Positions 17,938 to 27,814 of a stretch of 64,000 nt of DNA are shown piece by piece. Source of the DNA: CAZAZQ01 sp964489705 (GTDB lineage: Bacteria; Zixibacteria; MSB-5A5; GN15; FEB-12); the NCBI GenBank assembly GCA_964489705.1, contig CAZAZQ010000002.1:157372-221371 (forward strand), in the 5' to 3' direction. Within the stretch, counting starts at the first letter, position 1; each line of letters begins with the position of its first letter. The translations under genes and the position numbers were made by a program. The notes beneath the pieces were generated by a model, which was not told where the DNA came from, ran no database searches, and worked only from the letters and a program-made list of their open reading frames with translations.

Positions 17938-18630
17938 TTACCGTGAAAAGAGGTTGTATTTCAGAATACACCAAACCGCCCGCAAGCCGTCTTTCCAGCC
18001 GATTTTTTTCCCTTCGGAATAGGTTCTGCCATAGTACGAGATACCGATTTCGTAAATCCGCACCCGTTTTTTGGCAATCTTGGCGGTGATTTCCGGCTCG
18101 ACGCCGAAACGCGGCTCCTGAATGTCGATGGATTGGATGACTTCCCGGCGGAAGACTTTGTAGCAGGTTTCCATATCGGTCAGGTTGATGTTGGTAAACA
18201 TATTCGAAAGCAAAGTCAAAAAACGATTGCCGACGTAATGCCAGAAGTAGACGACCCGGTGGGGACCGCCGCCTTGAAAGCGGGAGCCGTAGACGACGTC
18301 GGCTTTATCGGTTACGATAGGCTCGATGAGGTTCGGATATTCGTTCGGATCATATTCCAAATCGGCGTCCTGTACCAGCACAATGTCGCCGGTCGCCGCT
18401 TGGAAACCGGCTTTGAGGGCGAACCCTTTGCCGTAATTCTTGTCCTGGTATACGACACGGTCGACTTGAGCTTCGAGTTTTTCTTTAATCAGTTCTCTGG
18501 TTCCGTCGGTGGAGTAGTCGTCAACCAAGATGATTTCTTTGTCGTCGACTGGAGCGGCTTTGACCCTCTGGACGATTTCTTCGATAGTGGAGACCTCGTT
18601 ATAGATGGGGATGACGATTGATAGTTTCAC
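17938..18630 (-). CDS. Family 2 glycosyltransferase, dolichol-phosphate-mannose synthase-like
   Basis: 230 residues. GT-A fold motifs are SIVIPIYNEVSTIEEIV at the start, the VDDYSTDGT nucleotide-sugar site, and the DxD-type QDADLEYDP. Length and motifs match soluble DPM1-like transferases that load a sugar onto a polyprenyl phosphate. No transmembrane segment is present, so it would work at the inner face of the membrane. It starts 53 bp after leuS on the same strand and is probably co-transcribed with it, with no evident functional link. Confidence 0.9.
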   Translation of the reverse strand: MKLSIVIPIYNEVSTIEEIVQRVKAAPVDDKEIILVDDYSTDGTRELIKEKLEAQVDRVVYQDKNYGKGFALKAGFQAATGDIVLVQDADLEYDPNEYPNLIEPIVTDKADVVYGSRFQGGGPHRVVYFWHYVGNRFLTLLSNMFTNINLTDMETCYKVFRREVIQSIDIQEPRFGVEPEITAKIAKKRVRIYEIGISYYGRTYSEGKKIGWKDGLRAVWCILKYNLFSR

Positions 18631-18683
18631 GGCTCAAACCACATATTGTCTCATAAGAAATATTATGTTAACTTGCGGCTGTC

Positions 18684-21179
18684 CTACTTGGCAACGATAT
18701 TCAAAATCCGACCTTTGACATATATCTTCTTTACGATATTTTTGCCTTCAAGGTGCGCCTGAACCTTTTTGCTCTGAAATGCCAATTCTTCCACCGTCTC
18801 TTGCGTCGCATCAACCGGCACTCTGATACTGTCGCGCAGTTTGCCGTTGACCTGAACGGCGATTTCAATTGTCTCACCGACAATCGCTTCACTGTCAAAC
18901 TCCGGCCATTCCGATTTGAATACCGACTCGGTATGACCGGTCAGTTCCCACATTTCTTCCGCCATGTGCGGAACCAACGGCGCCGCCAGTTGGATTGTCT
19001 TCAGGATCACGTAATCGTTCAACGTGTCGTTGGCAATCTTTTCCGGTCGATATTCGCGCAGCAATTCCATCAAAGCCGCTATTGACGTATTAAACTGAAG
19101 CCGCTCAAAATCTTCGCTGACTCGCTTGATGGTCTGGTTCAGCTTGATATAGAGCTGTTTTTCTTCGTCGGTCAGTTCGTCCGGCTTGAAGTATTGCTTT
19201 AAGTCGGGATTTGTCTGACGGTAGTGTTCGACCAGCGGAAAGAGCTTGTTGATGGCAAACTTTTCCACGCCGATTATGGTCTCATTTGACCACAATACTT
19301 CTTTTTCCGACGGAGCGGTGAAATACATCGCCAAACGGGAAATATCAACGCCGCGCTCTTCCAGCAAGGTAATCGGTGAGACGACATTACCGGCGGATTT
19401 CGACATCACTTTCCCTTTGGCATCCAAGACCATACCGTGATTGAACAACCGCACGGCCGGTTCCTCATCGTCGACCCAGCCGATGTCATGCAAGAACTTC
19501 TGGAAAAAGCGGAAGTAAATCAAATGTCCGGTGGCATGTTCCACCCCGCCGACGTACAAGTCTATCGGCATCCAGGCACGAGCCTTCTCTTTGTCGAACG
19601 GCTCCCGCTCGTTGTGCGGGTCGACATACCGGAGGAAGTACCAGGAGGAACAGACGAAGGTATCCATCGTGTCGGGATCCCGTTGTGCCTCTCCCCCGCA
19701 TTGGGGGCAGGTAACATTCATATACTCGGGAACATCCGCCAGAGGTGAACGTCCTTTCGGTTGATAATTCTCGACTTCCGGCAAAACAACCGGCAGGTCG
19801 CTGTCGGGCACCGGCACCTGACCGCATTTTCCGCAATGAATAATCGGAATCGGACATCCCCAGTATCGCTGACGGGAAATCAACCAGTCTTTCAGCTTGT
19901 AGTTTACTTTTTTCCTTCCGAACCCTTGCTCTTCAGCGTAGGCGGTAACCGCTTCAATCGCTTCCTTACCCGCCAAGCCGTCGAATCTGCCGGAATTGAC
20001 CATCGGACCATAGTCGGTAAACGCATCTTCCATCTCTTTGACATTCAAGGTAGTATTCTCGTCCGGTTGAATCACTACTTTAATCGGTATGCCGTACTTC
20101 TTGGCGAAAGCAAAATCCCGGCTGTCGTGTGCCGGTACCGCCATAACCGCACCGGTGCCGTACCCCGCCAGCACGTAATCAGCCACCCAAAGCTGAACTT
20201 TCTCACCATTGAAAGGGTTGATGGCATATTTCCCGGTGAACACGCCGTCTTTTTCTTCGGTGGCGGCGGTACGCTCGATTTCCGAGCGCAGGAGAGCTTT
20301 CTTTTGATACTCGGCGACCTTGCGGGCATATTCTCCTTCCAGATTGAGTCTCTCCACAATGTCGGACTCGGGCGAAATCGCCATGAACGTCACGCCGAAA
20401 ATCGTGTCGGGACGGGTCGTAAAGATAGGCAGCTTTTCACCGGTATCTTCGATAGTAAAATCTATTTCCGCACCGTACGAGCGCCCTATCCACTCGCGCT
20501 GCATGGTCTTGACGTTTTCAGGCCAGTGAGGAAGTTTGTCCAGATCGTCCAGGAGCCGGTCGGCATAATCGGTAATCCGGAAGTACCATTGCACCAGATC
20601 TTTTTTCTCGACCGGAGTGCCGCAGCGTTCGCATTTCCCGTCGACTACCTGCTCATTCGCCAGCACCGTTTTGTCTTCGGGGCACCAGTTCACAAAGCCG
20701 CGCTTGCGGTATGCCAACCCTTTCTTGAATAACTGGATGAACATCCACTGCGTCCACTTGTAATACTCCGGCACGCAAGAGATAACTTCACGTGACCAAT
20801 CAAACGAAATACCGACTTTTTTCAAAGTGGTGCGCGACGTCTCGATATTTCCCAGCGTCCACTCCTTCGGATGGATGCCTCTTTTTATCGCCGCTCGTTC
20901 CGCTGGCAATCCAAACGCATCCCACCCGAAAGGATGGAGCACTTGTTTTCCTTTCATCATTTGTTGGCGGGCGATGGCGTCACCGATAATGTAATTCCGG
21001 AAGTGCCCCATGTGGATATCACCGGAGGGGTAAGCAAACATCACCAGCATGTAAAACTTGTTTTCTCGGTCGGGAAAATCCGGAGCGCGGAAAAGTCGGG
21101 TCTCTTCCCAGCGCTTTTGCCACTTGCTTTCTATCCGTTTGAAATCATACTTTTGATGTGTTTTGTCACGCGTCGCCAT
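18684..21179 (-). CDS. leuS: Leucyl-tRNA synthetase
   Basis: 831 residues, normal for bacterial LeuRS. Signature HMGH (56-59) is in the nucleotide-binding fold. The CP1 editing domain follows (TTRPDTIFGVTF) with Cys pairs CGKCG and CPQCGG in the zinc-module region. KVMSKSAGN, the KMSKS loop, lies near residue 590, followed by the anticodon-binding and C-terminal domains. It charges tRNA-Leu in the cytoplasm. Ribosome site AAAGGA precedes the ATG. A promoter within the ~195 bp upstream is likely but not clear to me. Confidence 0.98.
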   Translation of the reverse strand: MATRDKTHQKYDFKRIESKWQKRWEETRLFRAPDFPDRENKFYMLVMFAYPSGDIHMGHFRNYIIGDAIARQQMMKGKQVLHPFGWDAFGLPAERAAIKRGIHPKEWTLGNIETSRTTLKKVGISFDWSREVISCVPEYYKWTQWMFIQLFKKGLAYRKRGFVNWCPEDKTVLANEQVVDGKCERCGTPVEKKDLVQWYFRITDYADRLLDDLDKLPHWPENVKTMQREWIGRSYGAEIDFTIEDTGEKLPIFTTRPDTIFGVTFMAISPESDIVERLNLEGEYARKVAEYQKKALLRSEIERTAATEEKDGVFTGKYAINPFNGEKVQLWVADYVLAGYGTGAVMAVPAHDSRDFAFAKKYGIPIKVVIQPDENTTLNVKEMEDAFTDYGPMVNSGRFDGLAGKEAIEAVTAYAEEQGFGRKKVNYKLKDWLISRQRYWGCPIPIIHCGKCGQVPVPDSDLPVVLPEVENYQPKGRSPLADVPEYMNVTCPQCGGEAQRDPDTMDTFVCSSWYFLRYVDPHNEREPFDKEKARAWMPIDLYVGGVEHATGHLIYFRFFQKFLHDIGWVDDEEPAVRLFNHGMVLDAKGKVMSKSAGNVVSPITLLEERGVDISRLAMYFTAPSEKEVLWSNETIIGVEKFAINKLFPLVEHYRQTNPDLKQYFKPDELTDEEKQLYIKLNQTIKRVSEDFERLQFNTSIAALMELLREYRPEKIANDTLNDYVILKTIQLAAPLVPHMAEEMWELTGHTESVFKSEWPEFDSEAIVGETIEIAVQVNGKLRDSIRVPVDATQETVEELAFQSKKVQAHLEGKNIVKKIYVKGRILNIVAK

Positions 21180-21375
21180 ATCTTTCTCAATCCTTTTTAC
21201 CTTGTCTCAAGAAAACCTAAGGTACAATAATTTCGTCAAAACAGCAAGAAAATGCCGCACCTTCTTTCCTTCCTCTTCGGCGGGTGAGGTGTCTTTTCCG
21301 TAGTTAATATCGCCCGGAAGGGACATCTTTTGAATAGAAAATACAAGGATTAAACGGTGTCGCCGTTGAGAAGAG

Positions 21376-22191
21376 TCATTTCCTTCGCAGGAGATGGTTG
21401 AGTAGAATCGTGCCGTAGGAAAGACGGTTCGTCATGCGGGCTTTCCAAGCTTCGAATCGACCCGTCTTCCCCCCAGAGATTTTGCGAAAGACTGAGGCAA
21501 CACTGTCGTATCCGTAGATGCCGTACCTTCCCCGCGTGAGCGGAGAATCATTCTCGGTTGGAAACCGCATCGTAAAACCCTCGGTATAACCAAGCTCACG
21601 AACCATGTCGAGAACCGCCGGAGAATACCTGCCGAACGGGTAACTTATCAAAGTGATCGGTTTCCCCGTTATATCTTCAAGAATTTTTTTGGAGGCTTCC
21701 AATTCACGTCTCAGAGTTTCCGAAGAACATGAACGCAAGTCGATATGGCTATGGCTGTGAGAGCCGAAGCGCACTCCCATTTCCGACAAAGAGCGAATCT
21801 CTTGCGACGTCAAGTGTTCGAGCGGTTGGAGAAAGTAGCTGTAGTCCCAGGTATTGCGTTTTCCGATATACTTGGTCGGGACAAAAACGACCGGCATGAT
21901 GCCGAAATCTTGCATGAAGGTCGGCAGCACTTCCGCGAGATGGCGGTAACCGTCGTCAAAGGTCACAAGAATGGTTCTTGAATTCTCAACATCGTTTGCG
22001 GCTGTTTCTTGATGGGCTGCAAAAGTGTATCCCTTCGCTGACAGAGCAGTCATGAGGCGATGCAATCGACGGGGTGAGAAGTTTGTTGAGCTGAAGCTGA
22101 ATGTTGAAAGCACCTTGTGAAAGGCAAGAACAATCGGGGTCGAAGCCGCCTTGAGAGGGCGGGAGTTCTTATCGTTTGGGGATGAGCCCAT
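21376..22191 (-). CDS. Polysaccharide deacetylase family protein (NodB domain, CE4)
   Basis: About 271 residues. NodB motifs are visible: TFDDGYRH (catalytic and metal Asp), the metal-binding SHSHSHIDL, and the YPFGRYS arginine loop. This family removes N-acetyl groups from peptidoglycan, chitin or exopolysaccharide amino sugars. Several in-frame ATGs overlap the preceding M16 peptidase gene. 22191 is chosen because GAGG lies 9 nt upstream of it, giving a 23-nt overlap. No signal peptide is seen, so the enzyme may be cytoplasmic, as are LmbE-like or PIG-L-type partners. Likely the last gene of the long rimP-pnp operon. Confidence 0.88.
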   Translation of the reverse strand: MGSSPNDKNSRPLKAASTPIVLAFHKVLSTFSFSSTNFSPRRLHRLMTALSAKGYTFAAHQETAANDVENSRTILVTFDDGYRHLAEVLPTFMQDFGIMPVVFVPTKYIGKRNTWDYSYFLQPLEHLTSQEIRSLSEMGVRFGSHSHSHIDLRSCSSETLRRELEASKKILEDITGKPITLISYPFGRYSPAVLDMVRELGYTEGFTMRFPTENDSPLTRGRYGIYGYDSVASVFRKISGGKTGRFEAWKARMTNRLSYGTILLNHLLRRK

Positions 22192-23443
22192 CGAAGACAT
22201 CCTCATCAACCGGTCCCAGGACAGCAACCGTCAACTCATTGTCATCGAAGATGCAGTTGGAAAGCTCCAATATCTGAGAGGAAGTGATGTTGTCTATTTC
22301 GCTCAAAAACTTTTCCACGGGCTTTCGTGGTTGGTTGCGCAGTTCCTCCCGTGCCAGACGGTTCATGCGCGAGTTGGGCGATTCCATTGCCAACGCCATC
22401 TGTCCCTTGAGTTGGGTTTTAATCTTATCGAGCCTGCTTCCGGAGATTCTCCGCTTTTTCATCTTACGGAACTCCGTCAGGATAATTTCAAGGGCTTGCC
22501 GAAGACGGGTTTTGTCGGTTCCCAAGTAAATGCCGAACACCCCGCTGTCGCGGAAAAAGTCATGGAAGGTATACAGAGAGTACGCCAAGCCTTTTGCTTC
22601 TCTGATTTTTTGAAACAATACCGAAGATGACCCTCCTCCCAAGTAGGTGTGGAGCGCCAGCATTGCCAGCTTGTCCGAATCCACATAGCTGATGCCGGGA
22701 TATCCCAGACAGAGATGAGTCTGGTTGTGGTCGTTGGTCTCGACGGTTACCCCCGGAGAGTTGTCCCGATACGCCGCCTGCGGAGGCTCGGAGGTCCCAT
22801 CGAGAAACAAGAAATACTTTTTCGCCAATTGTACCAGCTTCGTATGATTTACCTTTCCGACGGCGGCAACAACCACCGACTGGCTGCGGTAGTGACGGTT
22901 GAAGTATTCAAGCACTCGGGAACGGTTGATATTGGTAACCGTTTTGCGGGTACCCAAGACCGGCTTTCCCAGGGGATGTTGTCCCCAGAAAGTCCGCGAG
23001 AACAGCTCGTGGATATAATCGCCGGGGTTTTCTTCCGCTTCTTTGATTTCTTCGCAAATAACCATCTTTTCGCGGTTCAAATTCACCGGCGAGATGGTCG
23101 AATCGGCAAGCATGTCCGCCAGCACCTCGATGGCGACCTCAAGGTGCTCTTCCAAGATGTGGGCGGTGTAGCAGGTGTATTCGCGGGAAGTAAAAGCGTT
23201 CAAATTTCCCCCGACCGATTCGAGCGCCAGAGCGATTTCTTGCGGGGTGCGGGTGTGCGTCCCTTTGAAGAGCATGTGCTCGATGAGATGGCTGATACCG
23301 TTTTCTTCCGGCTCTTCAAACCGAGAGCCGACGTCAATCCATACCCCTAACGTGACGGAACGGACTGAGGGCATTTTTTCCGTTACTATCCTCAGCCCGT
23401 TGTTCAACGTGGTCTTGCGGTACGTGCGATCGGGGGACGTCAC
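22169..23443 (-). CDS. M16 (pitrilysin/processing-peptidase) family zinc metallopeptidase
   Basis: 424 residues in the two-domain M16B layout. The inverted zinc motif HLIEH (HxxEH) lies near residue 50 with the downstream metal Glu in the EHLEVAIEVLADM region. The central FTSREYTCYTAH and C-terminal LGGGSSSVLFQKIREAKGLAYS (the conserved R/Y region of the second domain) are present. Related genes (YmxG) follow pnp in many bacteria, as here. A role in protein or peptide quality control near the membrane is inferred. No signal peptide is visible. Confidence 0.93.
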   Translation of the reverse strand: MTSPDRTYRKTTLNNGLRIVTEKMPSVRSVTLGVWIDVGSRFEEPEENGISHLIEHMLFKGTHTRTPQEIALALESVGGNLNAFTSREYTCYTAHILEEHLEVAIEVLADMLADSTISPVNLNREKMVICEEIKEAEENPGDYIHELFSRTFWGQHPLGKPVLGTRKTVTNINRSRVLEYFNRHYRSQSVVVAAVGKVNHTKLVQLAKKYFLFLDGTSEPPQAAYRDNSPGVTVETNDHNQTHLCLGYPGISYVDSDKLAMLALHTYLGGGSSSVLFQKIREAKGLAYSLYTFHDFFRDSGVFGIYLGTDKTRLRQALEIILTEFRKMKKRRISGSRLDKIKTQLKGQMALAMESPNSRMNRLAREELRNQPRKPVEKFLSEIDNITSSQILELSNCIFDDNELTVAVLGPVDEDVFDGLIPKR

Positions 23444-23481
23444 GTTCTTCCCACCTTATCTCCATTCCTCCGTCGTTTTAC

Positions 23482-25623
23482 TTACGACCGCCGGGGACGA
23501 GCATGCTTGTTGTTTTTGTCCCGGTCTCGGTCGCGCTCGTGTTCGGACTTCGGCAAGAGAGCTCGTCGAGAGAGACGAATCTTGCCGTCCTGGTCAATGC
23601 TGATGACTTTCACCGCCACATGGTCGCCCAAGTTGACGATGTCCTCCACTCGGTTGACGCGGTGATTGTCCAACTCGGAGATATGGAGCAAACCGTCGGT
23701 GCCGGGCAGAATTTCCACGAAGGCGCCGAAGTTGGTAATCCGGTTGACGACCCCGTTGTATACTTTCCCGACTTCCGCTTCCTCGACAATCGCTTCGATC
23801 CGTTCTTTTGCCCGCCGACCCGCTTCGGCATCGGTGGTGGCGATAAGAACCGTCCCGTCGTCTTCGATGTCGATTTTCGCGCCGGTCTCCTCGGTGATGG
23901 AACGAATAACCTTCCCTCCGGGACCGATAACCTCACCGATCTTGGACGGGTTAATCTTAATCGTGATAATCCGCGGAGCATATTCGGACAGTTGGTCGCG
24001 GTGTTTGGAAATCGTAGCATTCATAACGTCCAAAATCTTCAACCGCGCCTGACGGGCTTTGTCCAACGCCGCCCGCATGGTCTCAAGGTCCAAACCGGTA
24101 ATCTTGATGTCCATCTGAATGGCGGTGATACCTTCCGCCGTCCCGGTCACTTTGAAGTCCATGTCGCCGAAGTGGTCTTCATCCCCCAAGATGTCGGTCA
24201 GGATGACGACTTTTTCATCGGATTTAATCAAACCCATTGCGATTCCGGCAACGGCGGACTTAATCGGCACCCCGGCGTCCATCAACGCCAGCGATCCGCC
24301 ACAGACCGACGCCATCGATGAAGAACCGTTCGATTCCATGATGTCCGAGACCACCCGGATGGTATACGGAAAGCCGGTTTCCGACGGAATGACGGGGAAT
24401 AACGCCCGCTCCGCCAACATGCCGTGCCCGATTTCCCGGCGGCTGGTGCCGCGGATCGGTTTTGTTTCACCGGTGGAAAAAGGCGGGAAGTTGTAATGGA
24501 GCATATAGCTCTTGGTCGATTCGCCTTCCAATTCATCGAGGCGTTGCTCGTCAATTTTGGTTCCCAACGTTACCGCTACCAGCGCCTGCGTCTGCCCTCG
24601 AGTAAAGACCGCCGAACCGTGCACCCGCGGGAGAAAACCCACTTCACAGGTGATGGGGCGAATGTCGTCGGGACCGCGCCCGTCGATGCGGCGGTTCTCC
24701 TTGAGAATCATATCCCGCATTATCGCCGCATCAAGCTCTTCGATGATTGTCTTGATGTCCCCTTCGCTGTCGGGGTATTCCTCGGCGAGCGCTTCGACGA
24801 TTTCCTTGGACAATTTTTTCTTTTCTTTTCGGCGAGCCTCTTTATCGGCGATGCGGTTATACTGCTCCAATCGATCGCCGACCATCTCCTTTACTTTTGC
24901 GGAGAGGGCTTCGTCGATGACTACCGGCTCATATTCGAAGGTCGGTTTCCCGCACATCGCTTTGAGTTCTTCGATTTTCTCCACGATGATTTTGATGTGC
25001 TCATGCCCGAACATGAGAGCTTCAATGAGCTCATCTTCCGAAATCTCGCGTCCGCCTCCCTCCACCATCGTGATACTGTCCGCCGAGCCGGCTAAGGTGA
25101 CGTAAATGTCGCTCTCGTCGGTCTGCTCGATAGTGGGATTGATAATCAATTGTCCGTCAATCCGACCGACCCGAACCCCGGCAATCGTCTTTTCAAACGG
25201 GACGTCGGAAATCGCCAGAGCCGCCCCGGTTCCGACAAGCGCCAGAATGTCCGTATCGTTTTGCTGGTCATGAGAAATGACGTACGAGATGCACTGCGTT
25301 TCCCCCTTGAAGTCAGGCGGAAATAACGGCCTGATGGGGCGATCGATAATGCGCGCCGAGAGAATCTCCTTTTCGGAGGGTCTTCCCTCCCGCTTGAAGA
25401 AACCACCGGGGATTTTTCCAGCGGCATACGATTTCTCGCGGTACTCGACGGTAAGCGGGAAAAAGTCGACCCCTTCTTTCGGTTCGGGATTCGAGCAGAC
25501 GGTCGAAATGACCATAGAGTCAGCGTACCGAACCGTTACCGCCCCATTTGCCTGATTCGCAAGATGACCACTTTCGATGGTCATCATGCGACCACCGAGT
25601 TCAAATTCTACTTTGTGTGACAT
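23482..25623 (-). CDS. pnp: Polyribonucleotide nucleotidyltransferase
   Basis: 713 residues: two RNase PH domains flanking a helical linker, then KH (KIGEVIGPGGKVIRSI) and S1 (VGKVYNGVVNRITNFGAFVEI). The second PH core has FPPFSTGETKPIRGTSRREIGHG and DILGDEDHFGDMDFKV, the phosphate and catalytic Asp region. It degrades RNA phosphorolytically 3' to 5'. The C-terminal tail is a short basic segment (KSEHERDRDRDKNNKHARP). It follows rpsO by 19 bp, the standard arrangement in which PNPase can autoregulate its own mRNA. Confidence 0.98.
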   Translation of the reverse strand: MSHKVEFELGGRMMTIESGHLANQANGAVTVRYADSMVISTVCSNPEPKEGVDFFPLTVEYREKSYAAGKIPGGFFKREGRPSEKEILSARIIDRPIRPLFPPDFKGETQCISYVISHDQQNDTDILALVGTGAALAISDVPFEKTIAGVRVGRIDGQLIINPTIEQTDESDIYVTLAGSADSITMVEGGGREISEDELIEALMFGHEHIKIIVEKIEELKAMCGKPTFEYEPVVIDEALSAKVKEMVGDRLEQYNRIADKEARRKEKKKLSKEIVEALAEEYPDSEGDIKTIIEELDAAIMRDMILKENRRIDGRGPDDIRPITCEVGFLPRVHGSAVFTRGQTQALVAVTLGTKIDEQRLDELEGESTKSYMLHYNFPPFSTGETKPIRGTSRREIGHGMLAERALFPVIPSETGFPYTIRVVSDIMESNGSSSMASVCGGSLALMDAGVPIKSAVAGIAMGLIKSDEKVVILTDILGDEDHFGDMDFKVTGTAEGITAIQMDIKITGLDLETMRAALDKARQARLKILDVMNATISKHRDQLSEYAPRIITIKINPSKIGEVIGPGGKVIRSITEETGAKIDIEDDGTVLIATTDAEAGRRAKERIEAIVEEAEVGKVYNGVVNRITNFGAFVEILPGTDGLLHISELDNHRVNRVEDIVNLGDHVAVKVISIDQDGKIRLSRRALLPKSEHERDRDRDKNNKHARPRRS

Positions 25624-25642
25624 ACAAAGTTCCTATTCAATA

Positions 25643-25912
25643 TTATCGTCGTAACCCCAGATCCGAGATAACCTGACGGTAACTCTCCAGATCTCTGTCT
25701 TTAAGATAGTCCAACAACCGGCGTCTCTGTCCGACCAGTTTCAGCAAGCCCAACCGCGTATGAAAGTCTTTCTTGTGCACTTTCATATGTTCCGTGAGAT
25801 GACGAATGCGCTCCGTCAAAAGGGCAATCTGCACTTCCGGCGAGCCGGTATCGGTTTCATGGAGACGATTAGAAGCAATAATTCGAGCTTTTTGCTCTTT
25901 CGTCAGCGCCAT
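25643..25912 (-). CDS. rpsO: 30S ribosomal protein S15
   Basis: 89 residues, the normal length. Conserved segments are DTGSPEVQIALLTERI, HLTEHMKVHKKDFHTRLGL and QRRRLLDYLKDRD. It binds 16S rRNA helices early in assembly of the small subunit. The start codon lies 44 nt inside the 3' end of ribF and is preceded by AAAGGAG within ribF coding sequence, a notable overlap. Upstream of pnp as in most bacteria. Confidence 0.98.
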   Translation of the reverse strand: MALTKEQKARIIASNRLHETDTGSPEVQIALLTERIRHLTEHMKVHKKDFHTRLGLLKLVGQRRRLLDYLKDRDLESYRQVISDLGLRR

Positions 25913-26855
25913 GCCGTTTCTCCTTTTGAAGTATGTGTAACGCCTTTTCTTTATCTTTAGTTATCTGCTTCACGAGAGGTTCGTGAGCATCGAATTTCTT
26001 GTTCGCCCGAATAAATCGCGTCGGGTACACAATGATTTCTTTTCCATAAATATCTCGGTCGAAATCGAACAGGTTTACTTCCACCGAGATACGCGCTTCC
26101 GGGTTGAAGTAGTTCCGTCCGATAAACATCATCCCTTCGTAGCACTTTTCGTCAAGCTCGGTGTAACATACGTACACCCCTTGCGGCGGCAGGAGCTTTC
26201 TTGAATTGTACTTTACGTTCGCCGTCGGGTATCCCAACTTTTTCCCCAAACCGATTCCCTTCTCGACCGTCCCGTAGATGGCGTACTCATGCCCCAACAG
26301 CTTGAGGGCTTCCTCGTATCGGTTTTCCTGCATCGCCCGGCGTATTCGAGAGGACGAAACCGCTTCCTTTCCGACCATCACCGGTCCGCAAACCTCAACC
26401 TCGTAGCCGTATTTCTCACCCATCTTACGCAATTCCGGAATCGTCCCTTTTCGGTCTTTTCCCAGAGCATGGTCGTAGCCGACAATGAGCTTCTTCATGC
26501 CCACCTTATCGATTAAAATATTTTTTACAAAGTCCTCCGCTTCCATGTTCTTCATTTCTTCGTCGAAATTGACGATTAAGACGGTCCCATCGAAGAAGTC
26601 GGGAATAAATTTTTCCTTTTCTTCAATTGTTGTCAAGAGCAAGGGGATATTTTCCGGGGAAACATAGACCCGCGGATGGGGGTGAAAAGTGACCAGCACC
26701 GGCGCCAGTTTATATTCCAAAGCGACCTCTTGCACCCGCCGGAGAATCTTCTGGTGCCCCACATGGATGCCGTCGAACGTGCCGATAGTCACCACGGTGG
26801 GGGTATCACCCCGGGAAGGGAACCGCTCTATACCATGGACAAACGTCGTACTCAA
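25869..26855 (-). CDS. ribF: Bifunctional riboflavin kinase / FAD synthetase
   Basis: 328 residues. The N-terminal nucleotidyltransferase (FAD synthetase) has GTFDGIHVGHQKIL and RIRRAMQE. The C-terminal riboflavin kinase domain has GKKLGYPTANV and EVNLFDFDRDIYG. It makes FMN and then FAD from riboflavin. The start is TTG, overlapping the truB stop codon as TTGA, which indicates coupled translation. Its last 44 nt overlap rpsO. The riboflavin synthesis operon is in the same window at 38.5-42 kb but is separate and has an FMN riboswitch. Confidence 0.95.
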   Translation of the reverse strand: MSTTFVHGIERFPSRGDTPTVVTIGTFDGIHVGHQKILRRVQEVALEYKLAPVLVTFHPHPRVYVSPENIPLLLTTIEEKEKFIPDFFDGTVLIVNFDEEMKNMEAEDFVKNILIDKVGMKKLIVGYDHALGKDRKGTIPELRKMGEKYGYEVEVCGPVMVGKEAVSSSRIRRAMQENRYEEALKLLGHEYAIYGTVEKGIGLGKKLGYPTANVKYNSRKLLPPQGVYVCYTELDEKCYEGMMFIGRNYFNPEARISVEVNLFDFDRDIYGKEIIVYPTRFIRANKKFDAHEPLVKQITKDKEKALHILQKEKRHGADERAKSSNYCF

Positions 26856-27814
26856 TTCAATACTCGCTTATAGCTAAAAATCTTTTTGGTCTCGCTCTTC
26901 TTCAATTCGTGAGAGGCGATTTCAGCCAATCCCACCGCTAAAACTTTTCCGGTCAAATCCTTCAATAGAATATAATCGCCGGCACCGAACGCCCCCTGAA
27001 TCCGAACCACATGTCGAGGCAGGAGCTCTCTGCCGTGAATAACGGCTTTTTCAAACTCTTTGTCAACCATGACGGCGCTGTACGGGAGGACATCGTCAAT
27101 CGGTATCAACTTCTCCCCCAGCGTCCCTTCGCGGTGAAGAGTTTCGATTTCTTCCACGGTGAGCGTCTCCGTCAACTTCATCTTCCCGACTGCGGTACGC
27201 TGCAACTTCGACAGATAGGCGCCGCACCCGAGGTGTTCGCCGAGTTCGTGTGCCAGCGAGCGGATGTAAGTGCCGCCGGAACAATGCACCCGAATCCTCA
27301 AAAACGGCGGTTGGAAGTCGAGCAGCTTCAGCTCGTAGATTTCGACCTCCCGCTCGGGCGGCTCCACTTCTTTGCCTTGACGGGCAAAATCGTAGAGGTG
27401 CTTTCCTTTCACGCGAACTGCGGAATACAACGGCACCTTTTGAGTTATTTTCCCCGTGTATTTTCGGAACAACCGCTCCCAGTCCTCGTCAGTCAAATTC
27501 GGAACCGGCTTGGAGGGAGCCGTTTCATCCACTCCTTCCTTGTCGAAAGTGGTGGAGCTTTTCCCCAAGTAAATTTCCGCATGATAGACCTTGCTCAAAG
27601 AAGAAAGATACGGCGACGCTTTGGTGGCACTGCCCAAACAGAGCACCATCAATCCCTCCGCTAACGGATCCAGGGTGCCGGTATGCCCTACCCGCCGTTG
27701 GTTCAATATGCGGCGGATATCCTTTACCGCGTCATGGCTGGTCATACCGACCGGCTTGTTCAAAAGGAGCAAGCCGCTATACGGATGCCGTCTGTTCTCA
27801 GAAGCTTTTGCCAT
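26852..27814 (-). CDS. truB: tRNA pseudouridine-55 synthase
   Basis: 320 residues. TruB motifs are LLLNKPVGMTSHDAV, GHTGTLDPLAEGLM with the catalytic Asp, and CSGGTYIRSLAHELG. A C-terminal PUA-like extension is present. It forms pseudouridine 55 in the T-loop of tRNAs. The start overlaps nrnA by 17 nt and the stop overlaps the ribF TTG. Normal position between rbfA/nrnA and ribF. Confidence 0.97.
   Translation of the reverse strand: MAKASENRRHPYSGLLLLNKPVGMTSHDAVKDIRRILNQRRVGHTGTLDPLAEGLMVLCLGSATKASPYLSSLSKVYHAEIYLGKSSTTFDKEGVDETAPSKPVPNLTDEDWERLFRKYTGKITQKVPLYSAVRVKGKHLYDFARQGKEVEPPEREVEIYELKLLDFQPPFLRIRVHCSGGTYIRSLAHELGEHLGCGAYLSKLQRTAVGKMKLTETLTVEEIETLHREGTLGEKLIPIDDVLPYSAVMVDKEFEKAVIHGRELLPRHVVRIQGAFGAGDYILLKDLTGKVLAVGLAEIASHELKKSETKKIFSYKRVLN

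Noticed and set aside
19761..20732. 323-residue plus-strand frame opposite leuS
   Set aside because: Antisense shadow; leuS is complete with all motifs.
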